From positions 1 through 36,938 of the forward strand of contig JAEUIT010000063.1 in NCBI GenBank assembly GCA_016795035.1: DNA of 36,938 nucleotides, in the 5' to 3' direction. Numbering within the stretch: the stretch's first letter is position 1; every line of letters begins with the position of its first letter. This stretch comes from Phycisphaerae bacterium. Its GTDB lineage: Bacteria; Planctomycetota; Phycisphaerae; Phycisphaerales; SM1A02. The notes under the pieces were generated by a model. That model made no database searches and had not been told where the DNA came from. It saw only the letters and a program-made list of their open reading frames with translations. The position numbers and the translations under genes were made by a program. Below are positions 1-8,510 of this stretch, one piece after another.

Positions 1-349
1 GCCACGTGAGATTGAAGAGCCAATTCGGATACACCGCGCGCCAGCCGAGGCCGATCGACAGCACGCGCGTCTCGACCACGCCGAGCCCAAACGCCGCGAG
101 CGCGAACGCGAGACCGACCACCGCCCACCGTCGGCGCACGCGATACGGAAACTTCACGGCGCGCCGTTTCAAGAGCTCCGCGCCGCAGGCGCACGTGAAG
201 GAACCGTCCATCGCCTTCTCGCGCACGTCGGCCTTGCAGCCCCTGCAACGCGGAGACGAGAGATCGCGCCGGCCGTAGAGCGCGACGCCGAGCGTGACTG
301 TCGCGAGAAGCGACAGGACGGCGATCACGAGTGGCGCGATGTCCGGCAT
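1..349 (-). CDS. Zinc-ribbon membrane protein, tandem copy A (5' part only)
   Basis: The gene starts at the ATG at 349 (MPDIAPL...) and runs off the left edge, so about 116 codons are present. The visible part has a first hydrophobic segment (residues about 5-25), a zinc-ribbon-like C-x2-C ... C-x-C cluster (about 35-55) and a second hydrophobic segment. It is nearly identical in DNA to the 5' end of the next copy: I count 12 differences over 349 bases, about 97%. It is therefore a recent tandem duplicate. The function is not recognised; a membrane location is inferred from the hydrophobic segments. An upstream GATACT (358-363) is shared with the other two copies. Confidence 0.8.
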   Translation of the reverse strand, partial: MPDIAPLVIAVLSLLATVTLGVALYGRRDLSSPRCRGCKADVREKAMDGSFTCACGAELLKRRAVKFPYRVRRRWAVVGLAFALAAFGLGVVETRVLSIGLGWRAVYPNWLFNLTW

Positions 350-357
350 CGGGCGTC

Positions 358-363
358 AGTATC
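358..363 (-). promoter_or_regulatory. Putative -10 element of copy A, implying a leaderless start
   Basis: GATACT lies 8 bases before the ATG at 349 and is repeated at the same place before copies B (2941-2946) and C (5506-5511). With a usual -10 to start-site distance, transcription would begin at or next to the ATG. The preceding bases, read on the minus strand, carry TGCAACGGAGAG in the -35 area of all three copies. No Shine-Dalgarno sequence is present. Confidence 0.45.
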
Positions 364-418
364 GGGCCCGCATCTCTCCGTTGCACGCGCGAAGACGCGA
401 ATGGCGCTCCGGATCTGG

Positions 419-2932
419 CTACGGCACGAGTTCGTAGCGCGTGACGACATCGAACCCGCGCGGCGGCACGCGGCGGAAACGCACGGTGGTCTCCGCGCCC
501 CAGAGGATGCTGAAGATGCCGTTCGCATCGAGTTGAATCGGTCCCGCGTTCGGATCGGGAACGAACGTCGCCACGACCTCGTCGGGCCGCCCGTCGAACG
601 CGCCCGCGTTCGCGTCGCCGGTCCACGCGGCGACCGGGACGAGCCCCGTCCACGGCCCGCCCGACTGACGCGTGAGGACGCGCGGCGGCGTCACACCGGA
701 CGTGTCGCCGAGCCGCCATGATCCTGCGAGCGCGACGCCGACCGCGGCGTCGTCGGCCGTGATCGTCACGAGATCGCGCTCGCCCGTCTCGCGAATCTCG
801 AGCGTGACCGTCGCGCCGCCGTCGAGCGGATTCAGCGCGGGATCGGTGACGACAGTGACGGGTCCGTCATTCGGGAGGACGCGGACAGTGCCGCGGATGA
901 CGCCACAGAGGTTTGCCGCGTCCGCGTCGAGCGAGTCGTCGTCCGTCCCGAGTAACGTCCATTCGAGTTCACACGCGATACTCCCGACGTCCGTGGCAAC
1001 GCGGAGCGGCGAATCGGGAGGCCGCGTCCACCCTGGCGACGCCCGGTTCGCCCGGCGTTCTCGCACGCGAAGATCCCATCGCGCCGAATCGAGCGACGCA
1101 ACAAGTCGGGGCACGATTCGCTCGCGGACCCGAACGGCCCGCGGAACGGCAATGCCGGGAAGTCCCCACGACTCGCGCATCGAATCGCGCGCCGCGACCA
1201 ACGTGGCCTCGAGTTCCGCTCCCGGGGCGGCCTCGGACTCGCGCACGAGCGCGGCGTCGATCGCCGAAAACCACTCCCATCGTTCTTCCATCGATGGCGG
1301 GCGACCGCGCACGGACCGGTCTCGTTCGGCCTCTCGCCACCCGATGGCGAGCGTCCGCGCAAACACGTCCGCGGCACGATCGCGGTCGGATGATTCATTC
1401 GGACTCCGGCGGAGCATCGGCAGAAACGACGACCCCCGGAAGACCGACCCGTCGTAGATCCTCTCGCCCGCAAGGGTTCGCTCCGCACGCCAAGCGGCGA
1501 AGTCGAGGGGGTCCCATGACGCCTCCGCGCATCGCGCCTCAAGTCGCCCCACGGTCTCAGGGCCCACGAGAGCCACGGTTCCAGCCAAGGCAAGCGTGAC
1601 GACCGTGCCGACGACGACCGCGATCGGTCGAGTTACCGCTCGTCTCGCATATCGCACCGCGTGCGGGTCGGCCGGGGTGCCGCACTCAGGGCAGCGCGCC
1701 GGCAAGGCGGTCCCGGCGCCGCGGAGGCAGGACCGACACCGTGGGCAAGCTGCAACGTCGAGCATCCATGGCGAAACGCTCGTGAGCCGAAGAATGCCGA
1801 TGCCCGCGAGTGACGCGAGCCCGAATGCGGTGCCTGCGACGGCGCACGCGACGATCCGCAACCCAGCGAGCCATTGCGGGGTAGCGGCACCGAGGGCGTA
1901 GCCGAGCAGAGGAGTAAGTCGGTCGATCCCGACCGTTGCCGGCTTGGCGCCGAAGAGGACACCCCCTCTACGCCAGGCGTTGCTCGCCGTGACGGAAAAG
2001 GAGTGCCGAAGGAGATCGACGCCCCAGCTACTCGGATCGGAATCCTGCGCGAGTGAGCCGTCCTCGGTCCACCAACCGACCGGCAAGAACGGGACGTAGA
2101 TGATCTCGCCGGAGACCACCACGACAGGCTCCGTCGTTTCGCGCGGGACCGTGATCGGATCTCGAAGCCTCACGAATGGTCCCATCGGCGACAGCTCGCG
2201 CCATGCGCCGCGCGGGTCCTTGAGCGGAGGCTCGCCCATGTCGAACGGCACCGACACTCCGTTCACCGTGACTCGATCGAGGCGAACTGCGATGGAGGTG
2301 TTCGCGTCGCCTTCCCAGTCGCGCGCGCCAGCCGACATGTCGATGCTCGTTCCGCCCCACGAGCACGAGATGGTCGACGCGGCGGCCTCCGCCGCCCGCG
2401 TGGCGAGATCCCCGCTCGGCGCGGCGGCGGCGACCAACCGCCCGAGAACGCCCTCCCACGGTCGCTCCGGCCCAGGTCGTGCGAGCACGGCCTCGAGTAG
2501 CGCTCGCGCCTCGTCGCGCGACCCGATCGACTCCACGCGGCGCTGGAGCAACGCCCAGTCGTACTCGGCGCTCTCCCCATGCGGCCACGTGAGATTGAAG
2601 AGCCAATTCGGATACACCGCGCGCCAGCCGAGGCCGATCGACAGCACGCGCGTCTCGGCCACGCCGAGCCCAAACGCCGCGAGCGCGAACGCGAGACCGA
2701 CCACCGCCCACCGTCGGCGCACGCGATACGGAAACGTCACGGCGCGCCGCTTCAAGAGTTCCGCGCGGCAGGCGCACGTGAAGGAACCGTCCATCGCCTT
2801 CTCGCGCACGTCGGCCTTGCACCGCCTGCAACGCGGAGACGAGAGGTCGCGCCGGCCGTAGAGCGCGACGCCGAGCGTCACCGTCGCGAGGAGCGGCAGG
2901 ACGGCGATCACGAGTGGCGCGATGTCCGGCAT
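419..2932 (-). CDS. Large zinc-ribbon membrane protein, tandem copy B
   Basis: 837 residues. Order of features: hydrophobic segment at about 6-25; zinc ribbon with C35, C38, C53 and C55; second hydrophobic segment at about 74-95 ending in a conserved GLGWR; a soluble stretch; a third hydrophobic segment near 360-385; a second ribbon (CPRC ... CPEC) near 395-415; a fourth hydrophobic segment near 435-457; then a long C-terminal domain. The last 200 residues are very close to copy C (NPLDG, LEIRETG, ADDA, WGAETTVRFRR, FDVVTRYELVP). CPxCG ribbons joined to membrane segments are common in Phycisphaerae proteins of unknown role. No catalytic motif is seen. Only 69 bases separate it from copy A, and that gap carries the same conserved upstream element as the other copies. 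The three copies may be expressed separately from their own promoters. Confidence 0.85.
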   Translation of the reverse strand: MPDIAPLVIAVLPLLATVTLGVALYGRRDLSSPRCRRCKADVREKAMDGSFTCACRAELLKRRAVTFPYRVRRRWAVVGLAFALAAFGLGVAETRVLSIGLGWRAVYPNWLFNLTWPHGESAEYDWALLQRRVESIGSRDEARALLEAVLARPGPERPWEGVLGRLVAAAAPSGDLATRAAEAAASTISCSWGGTSIDMSAGARDWEGDANTSIAVRLDRVTVNGVSVPFDMGEPPLKDPRGAWRELSPMGPFVRLRDPITVPRETTEPVVVVSGEIIYVPFLPVGWWTEDGSLAQDSDPSSWGVDLLRHSFSVTASNAWRRGGVLFGAKPATVGIDRLTPLLGYALGAATPQWLAGLRIVACAVAGTAFGLASLAGIGILRLTSVSPWMLDVAACPRCRSCLRGAGTALPARCPECGTPADPHAVRYARRAVTRPIAVVVGTVVTLALAGTVALVGPETVGRLEARCAEASWDPLDFAAWRAERTLAGERIYDGSVFRGSSFLPMLRRSPNESSDRDRAADVFARTLAIGWREAERDRSVRGRPPSMEERWEWFSAIDAALVRESEAAPGAELEATLVAARDSMRESWGLPGIAVPRAVRVRERIVPRLVASLDSARWDLRVRERRANRASPGWTRPPDSPLRVATDVGSIACELEWTLLGTDDDSLDADAANLCGVIRGTVRVLPNDGPVTVVTDPALNPLDGGATVTLEIRETGERDLVTITADDAAVGVALAGSWRLGDTSGVTPPRVLTRQSGGPWTGLVPVAAWTGDANAGAFDGRPDEVVATFVPDPNAGPIQLDANGIFSILWGAETTVRFRRVPPRGFDVVTRYELVP

Positions 2933-2940
2933 CGGGCGTC

Positions 2941-2946
2941 AGTATC
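2941..2946 (-). promoter_or_regulatory. Putative -10 element of copy B
   Basis: GATACT lies 8 bases upstream of the ATG at 2932, in the same context as copies A and C. The 69-base gap between copies is conserved at both ends, which supports a retained promoter. Confidence 0.45.
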
Positions 2947-3001
2947 TCGCCCCGATCTCTCCGTTGCACGCGCGAAGACGCGAACGTCGCGACGAATCCC
3001 G

Positions 3002-5497
3002 CTACGGCACGAGTTCGTAGCGCGTGACGACATCGAACGGCGAAGTCTCGATCCGGCGGAATCGCACGGTCGTCTCCGCGCCCCACACGATCGAGACCGT
3101 ACCGACCCGGGGGAGCCTGACCGGCTTCGCGTTCGTATCGGGCACGAAGGTCGCGACCAGTTCGTTCGGTCGCCGAGCACGTTGTCCCGCCATTTCGTCA
3201 CCGGTCCACTCCGCGAGCGACACGAGTCCGACCCACGCTCCGTCGACCTGGCGCCCGAGCACGCTCGGCGTTGCGGGGCCCGCGACATCGCCGAGCCGCC
3301 ACGAACCCGCGAGCGCGACCCCGACGGATGCGTCGTCGGCAACGATGGTGACGAGATCGCGATCGCCGGTCTCGCGGATCTCCAACGTGACGATCGCCTC
3401 GCCGTCGAGCGGGTTGAACGTCGGTTCGGTCACGGCGGTGACGCGGCCTGCCGCGGGGAAGACACGCACCGCCCCCTCGAATGTGCCGGCGCAGCCCTCG
3501 ACGCTCGAAAGCCCCTGCAACGACCACTCGAACGAGACGTCCGTCACTCCGACGTCGGTCGCCTGTCCAACGGTCGCCTCGAGCACCGGCGTCCACGCGG
3601 AGTCGCTTCCGTGCGTCGCGCGCACGTGCACCACGCTGGCTTCGACGTTCTGCGTGCATCGTGGTCGTATCGAGTCGTCGACCCGCACCGCGCGCGGCAG
3701 TCGAATCCCGGGGTATCCGAAGGCGTCGCGCATCGCCGTGAACTCGCTCCGCAACCGCTCGAGCCGCATGCTCGGATCGCCCCGTCCGTCCGGCGCCGTG
3801 GCCGTCGCGACTCCAGTCGCCATCGCATAGATCCATCCGACCTGCTCGAGTCGCGACAGCGGGCGCCCCTCGCGGCCGCGAGCGTCATTCACAGCGGCCC
3901 AGCGCACGCACATCCGGTCGGCAAGACCGAGCTCGGAGGTGTCATCCATGACGCCCCCGCCGACCAGTCTCGAAATGGGAGTCGGCTCCGGCAGCGCCCG
4001 CCGCAGCTCGACGAGCGGAGGCACTCCTGCCAGACGTTGGTCGGCGCTCCACGTCGCCACGCGATCCGTGTCCCACACGAGCCGATGCACTCGATCGCCC
4101 GCGCGGGCTGCCATCAGCGGCACGAACAACGCCGCAAAGACGACGAGTAGGACCGCCCCGAAAACGCCAAGCGTCACGGCGAGCGCGACGGACACGGTGC
4201 GAGTCCCGTATCCGACTCGGAGCCGCACGGTCTCGCGTCCGCATTCCGGACACTGTGCCGGTACCGAGACTCCCTCCGCGCGGAGCCGCGATCCGCAACC
4301 GAGGCAGGCTGCAACGTCGAGTCGCCACCTCGAGCAGGACGCGCGGCGCACGAGGAGAAATACGGGAAGGACGCAGAGCCCGCAGAGGATGCCGACGACG
4401 CCGCACGTGAGCGGCGTGCGCGCGGCGAGACGCATCGGTTCGCGCCTTCCGCTCGGATTCCCGAGGAAGGGAGCGAACCACTCGCGCAGCGCCACCACTC
4501 GAGCCGATGGCTGAGTCGGTCCTTGCGGAAGCGTGACGGCCGGGGACGTCGGCGCATTGGAGATCGCGAACGGCGCGCGCATCACCTCGATGCCCCACTC
4601 CGCCGGATTCGCCGTCCGCCTCAACGTTGCATCGCGCATGGGCCAGTCGCCCGACACCGGGAACGGGAGGAAGATCGTCTCCCCCTCAACCTCGACGAGG
4701 CACCGGTCGAGCGGCATGTCCGGCAGTCGCGCCACGGCTCTCGAGTGTCCGAAACGGCGCCACACGTCGCTCGCGCCATCGGCGAAGCGATCACCCTCGC
4801 GCTCGAACGGAACTTCGACGCCGTCGACTTTGACGCAATCGACGCGCACGCACATGCACATGTAGGCGGTGAGCGGGTATCGGAAACCCCAGAGCTCGAA
4901 CGCGAGGGTCCGGCCGCCCAGATCGAGCGCGATCCGCGACGCGATCGTCTCGGCGCATCGAGCGGCGAGTTCGTCCCGCGGCGCCGCCTTCTCGACGACC
5001 TGCGCGAAACTCACGAACGTCGAGGACCCTGGCGGCAACGGCTTCCGAAGCATCGATCCGAGGAGGGACGCCGCATCGTCGCGCGAGCGAAGATCCTGCA
5101 CGCGCTGCGCGAGAACCTTCTCGTCGAGTTCGCTTCCCTCACTCGCAAGCCAGTCGAGGCGAAAGTACCAGTTGGGGTGCACATAGCGCCAGCCAAGGCC
5201 ACTCGAGATCACGCGCGTCTCGGCCAATCCGAGAAGGAATGCGCCAAGTGCCAACATGGCTGCAACGGAGAGCGTGCGCCAGCGCAGACGATACGGATAT
5301 CGCACCGCGCGAGGTCGTGAGAGATCGGATCCGCAGGCGCACGCGCCTGCACCTGTCATCGCCGCGTCGCGCAGGTCAGCCTTGCAGCGCCTGCAACGTG
5401 GATCCGAAAGGTCGCGCCGACCCACGATGGCGACGCCGAGCGTCACCGTCGCGACGAGCGACAGGATGGCGACCAGAAGTGGCGCGACGTCCGGCAT
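3002..5497 (-). CDS. Large zinc-ribbon membrane protein, tandem copy C
   Basis: 831 residues with the same architecture as copy B: N-terminal membrane segment, C-x2-C ... C-x-C ribbon, second membrane segment, central soluble region, a membrane pair around a second ribbon (CLGCG ... CPECG), and a long C-terminal domain. The N- and C-terminal ends match copy B closely. The centre is much more diverged, with roughly half the residues shared by eye. This suggests an older duplication than A/B, with the ends held together by selection or gene conversion. It ends 69 bases before copy B. Function unknown. The paired ribbons suggest metal binding or a structural scaffold at the membrane, but that is only inference. 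Confidence 0.85.
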   Translation of the reverse strand: MPDVAPLLVAILSLVATVTLGVAIVGRRDLSDPRCRRCKADLRDAAMTGAGACACGSDLSRPRAVRYPYRLRWRTLSVAAMLALGAFLLGLAETRVISSGLGWRYVHPNWYFRLDWLASEGSELDEKVLAQRVQDLRSRDDAASLLGSMLRKPLPPGSSTFVSFAQVVEKAAPRDELAARCAETIASRIALDLGGRTLAFELWGFRYPLTAYMCMCVRVDCVKVDGVEVPFEREGDRFADGASDVWRRFGHSRAVARLPDMPLDRCLVEVEGETIFLPFPVSGDWPMRDATLRRTANPAEWGIEVMRAPFAISNAPTSPAVTLPQGPTQPSARVVALREWFAPFLGNPSGRREPMRLAARTPLTCGVVGILCGLCVLPVFLLVRRASCSRWRLDVAACLGCGSRLRAEGVSVPAQCPECGRETVRLRVGYGTRTVSVALAVTLGVFGAVLLVVFAALFVPLMAARAGDRVHRLVWDTDRVATWSADQRLAGVPPLVELRRALPEPTPISRLVGGGVMDDTSELGLADRMCVRWAAVNDARGREGRPLSRLEQVGWIYAMATGVATATAPDGRGDPSMRLERLRSEFTAMRDAFGYPGIRLPRAVRVDDSIRPRCTQNVEASVVHVRATHGSDSAWTPVLEATVGQATDVGVTDVSFEWSLQGLSSVEGCAGTFEGAVRVFPAAGRVTAVTEPTFNPLDGEAIVTLEIRETGDRDLVTIVADDASVGVALAGSWRLGDVAGPATPSVLGRQVDGAWVGLVSLAEWTGDEMAGQRARRPNELVATFVPDTNAKPVRLPRVGTVSIVWGAETTVRFRRIETSPFDVVTRYELVP

Positions 5498-5505
5498 CGC
5501 GCGTC

Positions 5506-5511
5506 AGTATC
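5506..5511 (-). promoter_or_regulatory. Putative -10 element of copy C
   Basis: GATACT lies 8 bases upstream of the ATG at 5497. The upstream TGCAACGGAGAG (5522-5533 on the minus strand) is also conserved with copies A and B. Confidence 0.45.
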
Positions 5512-5570
5512 GTGCCCCAATCTCTCCGTTGCACGCGCGAAGATGCGAACTCCGACGGCGTTCGTACGCC

Positions 5571-5599
5571 TTGCGGTCGAGCGGCCGGAACCGTACCCT
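5571..5599 (+). promoter_or_regulatory. Putative sigma70-type promoter of the DUF2314 gene
   Basis: TTGCGG (5571-5576), a 17-base spacer and TACCCT (5594-5599). The start codon at 5643 lies about 44 bases downstream, with a purine-rich AAAGAGG ribosome site just before it. The same TTGCGG/TANNNT pattern precedes the tRNA-Leu, and a similar one precedes rpmH. Confidence 0.5.
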
Positions 5600-5642
5600 C
5601 GGATCCGCGGAGCGAGTCGCCACCACCCGAAAGAGGCGTTCC

Positions 5643-6074
5643 ATGGGACAGAAGCGGAAGATCGTGAATGTCGATGCGGAGGACAAGGCCATGAACGCGG
5701 CGATCGCGGAGGCCAAGCGCACGCTGCCGACCTTCCTTCGAGCGTGGGAGCGACCGAAGCCGAACCAGGAGTCGTTCCTTCTCAAGGTCGAGTTCTTCGG
5801 CGACGACGACGAAGCGACGCCCGAACATATCTGGATCGCCGACCTCGCCTATGAGGGCGACGATCTCGTGGGGACGGTCGCGAACGAGCCACAGACCCCC
5901 GGTCTCTCCTACCTGCAACGGGTGACGATCGAGGATCTCGAGTGCGTGACCGATTGGATGTACATCGAGAACGGCCGACTGGTCGGCGGGTTCACCACGC
6001 GAGCGATCCGCAATCGGCTCTCGCCGAAGGAACGCGCCGCATTCGAAAAGGCGGTTCCCTACCGATTCGACTGA
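5643..6074 (+). CDS. DUF2314 domain protein
   Basis: 143 residues. The ATG at 5643 is chosen because AAAGAGG sits about 6 bases upstream; a longer open frame to 5256 overlaps copy C and its promoter. The sequence follows the DUF2314 pattern: an AEAKRTLP helix near the N-terminus, FLLKVEF, an HIWIADL strand, GTVANEP, a DWMY motif and a closing GGFTTRAIRNRL. The family is small, probably cytosolic, and has no established function. It appears to be a single-gene unit, divergent from the zinc-ribbon cluster. A TGCAACGTGGAG word begins one base after its stop codon (6075-6086). Confidence 0.85.
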   Translation: MGQKRKIVNVDAEDKAMNAAIAEAKRTLPTFLRAWERPKPNQESFLLKVEFFGDDDEATPEHIWIADLAYEGDDLVGTVANEPQTPGLSYLQRVTIEDLECVTDWMYIENGRLVGGFTTRAIRNRLSPKERAAFEKAVPYRFD

Positions 6075-6313
6075 TGCAACGTGGAGCGGCGCACTCGGTC
6101 ACATCGGCGCGCCGACGCCCCCGTGACCGCGGCCGGATCGACCGCCGCCGTGGCGGCGCCATCCGCCATCGAGTCGTCCGGCACACCCGCTCCACTCGGC
6201 ATCGCTCTGACTCCCGGGAGTTCGTGCGGGCAGGATGCTGCTGGCTTGCGTAGCCTCTCGCGTGAAACGCGCGGCGCGGCAAACGTCCGCGACGCGAGAA
6301 GGAAAGGCGACAT

Positions 6314-6544
6314 GTGACGCACGATCGGGCACACATCTGCGAGTCCTGTGGCGCCGCCGACGACGTCCCGCGTCTCTCGTTCCGCAATGCGATGCGCGGA
6401 GTCTGCAATCTCCTCGTTGCAGCATGCTTCGCTCCGATGGTGCTCCTCGCCGCGATGGCTCTCGTCGAAGGCTCAGTCCCGGAGCCGCCGCGGCTGCGCA
6501 TCGAACGCCGCTGCCGCGCATGCGGCGCGAGCTTCTTTCGATGA
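6314..6544 (+). CDS. Small zinc-ribbon membrane protein
   Basis: 76 residues from a GTG at 6314. The purine run AAGGAAAGG lies about 6 bases upstream; the overlapping ATG at 6312 reads straight into a stop. The protein has CESCG at about residue 9, one membrane segment of about 20 residues in the middle (LLVAACFAPMVLLAAMAL) and CRACG near the C-terminus. The two CxxCG knuckles flanking the hydrophobic stretch could close into a single zinc ribbon only if both lie on the same side of the membrane. Codon third positions are strongly G/C, supporting a real gene. Function unknown; possibly related in style to the large ribbon proteins at 1-5.5 kb. Confidence 0.65.
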   Translation: MTHDRAHICESCGAADDVPRLSFRNAMRGVCNLLVAACFAPMVLLAAMALVEGSVPEPPRLRIERRCRACGASFFR

Positions 6545-6832
6545 GGCGCGTTCGACCACTGGACCTTCGCGTCGTCGGGCCGCATCGGATGTGCGCCAGA
6601 GAGCGATGACGTCGCGCGATGGCGCGTCGACGGGCACGACGGCCGTCAGATCGTCAACGCGGGCGGTCTCCCTTCTCGAGTGCGGCCAAGCGCGCACGTC
6701 TCGGGGCGCAGCGATGTCGCGAAGGCCTGCGGACGCGGCGGTCGGGTGCGCGTGAGGCGCGGCGCGCCTCGGGGCGGCGGCGGCGCGCATCGCCATGCTC
6801 GACTCCACGTTGCAGCCGGCGCGGTGCCGCCA
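6545..6832. other. Intergenic stretch with no convincing gene
   Basis: 288 bases between the small ribbon gene and the convergent glycosyltransferase gene. A minus-strand open frame (6473-6808) covers much of it but has no ribosome site and overlaps a better gene. One copy of the dispersed word is at 6803-6814 on the minus strand. No T-run terminator is seen. Confidence 0.5.
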
Positions 6833-8425
6833 TCAGCCCGGCGCGGCGGCCCACGCCTTCGCGAAATAGCCGCGGCCGCTCGTCGGAGCCGTCGGCGTCA
6901 GGCAGCACTCGAGCCAGCCGGTCGAGGTGCGGCGCGGCTCGAAGCCCGCGAGCTCGAAGGTGCCGACATGCCGCACGAGCGCGAGGAGTTCGTCGGCCGT
7001 GAACGGATGGAGTGGATCGTTCGGATCGTCCAAGGCTGCAACGCGGAGATGCGAGCGAAGGAGGACGACGCCACCGTCGCGCACGATGCGTCGAGCCTCG
7101 CGCAGGAGGCCGACGGGGTTCCAGGTGCGTTCGAGGATCCCGAAGAGACAGACGATCGGCCGCGACGCGGACTCGATCGCGGGGACGGAGGCGACCTCGT
7201 CGACGGCGAGGAATCGCGGTGCGGGCACGAGCGTGAGGCCGATGCGCGCGGCCGTGGCGAACGCCGCGTCGATCGATGGCGTGCGCCGCTCGACGCCTTC
7301 GTAGGCGACGCCGCCGCGCCCGAGCATCGCCCCGAGTGCCCCGGCGTTGCAGCCGAGATGCGTGACGAGGGCGGCTCCGGACGCGGCGTTGAGCGCGGTC
7401 GCGACGAGATCCGTCTCCTCGCGGAGACGGGCGATGAGCGCGGCGTCGTGCGCGAGACGCGTCCATTCGGAGGCGTCAGGCTCGGGTTCGAGGGCGGCGT
7501 AGTCGCGCCACCAGAGCGGCGTGCCGCGATAGCGGGCGCGGACGTCGGCCAGATCCGGCGCGAGGCGGTCGAAGCCGTGCCGAGCGCGAAAGCGCTCGAG
7601 CGAGGTGTCGAGGCTCGCAGGACGGTCGGCGCGATTGGCGCGCGGCGCGCGGTCGACGTGCCAATGCTCGAAGAGGATGGACCGCGTCGCGAGCACCTTC
7701 CAGCCGTCGAGACGGACGCGCACGCCGTACTCCTCGGTCTGTCCACGAAGCGTGCCCTCGTCATACGGGCCGACGCGCTCGTAGACCGCTCGACGTGCGG
7801 CGTAGAAGCACCCCATCGCGTGATCGACCTCGCGCGTGAGCGGAAGGTCGTCGATGGCCGCACCGCCTCCGACATGGCGATAGCCGCGCGGACCCCAGAG
7901 GTCGTCGCCGAACGCATGGACACGGCCATCGGGAAGAAGCTGGACACCCGTGATCACGCCGACGGCGGGATCGGCGTCGAAGAGTCGGCAGAGTTCGCTG
8001 AGCCAGTGACGCGTGCGCAGGACGAGGTCGCCATCGAGCCGCGCGATGATCTCGCCACGCGCTTCCTGTACGAGACGGTTCAACACCGCCGAGAGGACGC
8101 CCGAGTGGGGAAGTTCGATGAGGCGAAGGAATGGCTCGCCCCGTGGGTCGCGCGCAGACTCCGTCCCGGATAAGGGACCGGTCGACGTCCGACGCGGCAC
8201 GCGCCGCGCCGCCCACGCCCGTGCGGTCGCGAGGCTGTCGTCGGTGGAGCCGTCGTCCGCCACGATGATCTCGAGGAGTTCCGGGTCGTCGCCGATCGTC
8301 CGCTCGAGCGACGCGAGCAACTCGCCCAAGAAGTCGCGCGAGCCGTCGCGAGACCGAGCGCGACCGTTGTCGAAGTTCGGCACGATCACCGAGACCCGTG
8401 GCGTTCGCGCGGAGCCATTCTCCAT
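6833..8425 (-). CDS. Family 2 glycosyltransferase fused to a methyltransferase-like domain
   Basis: 530 residues from the ATG at 8425 (MENGSARTPRVSVIVPN). This start is chosen over the upstream in-frame ATG at 8509 because the GT-A fold begins at once and the extra residues lie in low-complexity DNA. N-terminal half: VSVIVPNFDNG, IIVADDGSTDDS and ARLDGD, the nucleotide-sugar and metal (DxD-type) motifs of GT2 enzymes, then an acceptor region with QTEEYG. C-terminal half (from about residue 345): an SAM-methyltransferase-like pattern with HLGCNAGALGAMLGRG, an acidic residue after strand 2 and DGGVVLLRSH. Such fusions usually build or decorate cell-surface polysaccharides. The enzyme is cytosolic by appearance, with no membrane segment. 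The donor sugar and methyl acceptor cannot be read from the sequence. The gene stands alone, with a 13-bp repeat array in its upstream region. Confidence 0.8.
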   Translation of the reverse strand: MENGSARTPRVSVIVPNFDNGRARSRDGSRDFLGELLASLERTIGDDPELLEIIVADDGSTDDSLATARAWAARRVPRRTSTGPLSGTESARDPRGEPFLRLIELPHSGVLSAVLNRLVQEARGEIIARLDGDLVLRTRHWLSELCRLFDADPAVGVITGVQLLPDGRVHAFGDDLWGPRGYRHVGGGAAIDDLPLTREVDHAMGCFYAARRAVYERVGPYDEGTLRGQTEEYGVRVRLDGWKVLATRSILFEHWHVDRAPRANRADRPASLDTSLERFRARHGFDRLAPDLADVRARYRGTPLWWRDYAALEPEPDASEWTRLAHDAALIARLREETDLVATALNAASGAALVTHLGCNAGALGAMLGRGGVAYEGVERRTPSIDAAFATAARIGLTLVPAPRFLAVDEVASVPAIESASRPIVCLFGILERTWNPVGLLREARRIVRDGGVVLLRSHLRVAALDDPNDPLHPFTADELLALVRHVGTFELAGFEPRRTSTGWLECCLTPTAPTSGRGYFAKAWAAAPG

Positions 8426-8510
8426 GCTCGCTCTATCGGCTCGCGACGAAGCGCAACCCAAGCCGTGACGACCAGACAGAACCAGGTCGATGCGCGGTCC
8501 GCCGCCCATG

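Noticed and set aside
2579..4150. 523-codon plus-strand open frame across two paralogues
   Set aside because: Spans the gap between copies B and C on the opposite strand; composition typical of a shadow frame.
6473..6808. 111-codon minus-strand gene after the glycosyltransferase
   Set aside because: Overlaps the better-supported small zinc-ribbon gene, lacks a ribosome site, and its codon third positions are not convincingly G/C-rich.
6680..8173. 497-codon plus-strand open frame
   Set aside because: Antisense to the glycosyltransferase gene; no recognisable motifs.
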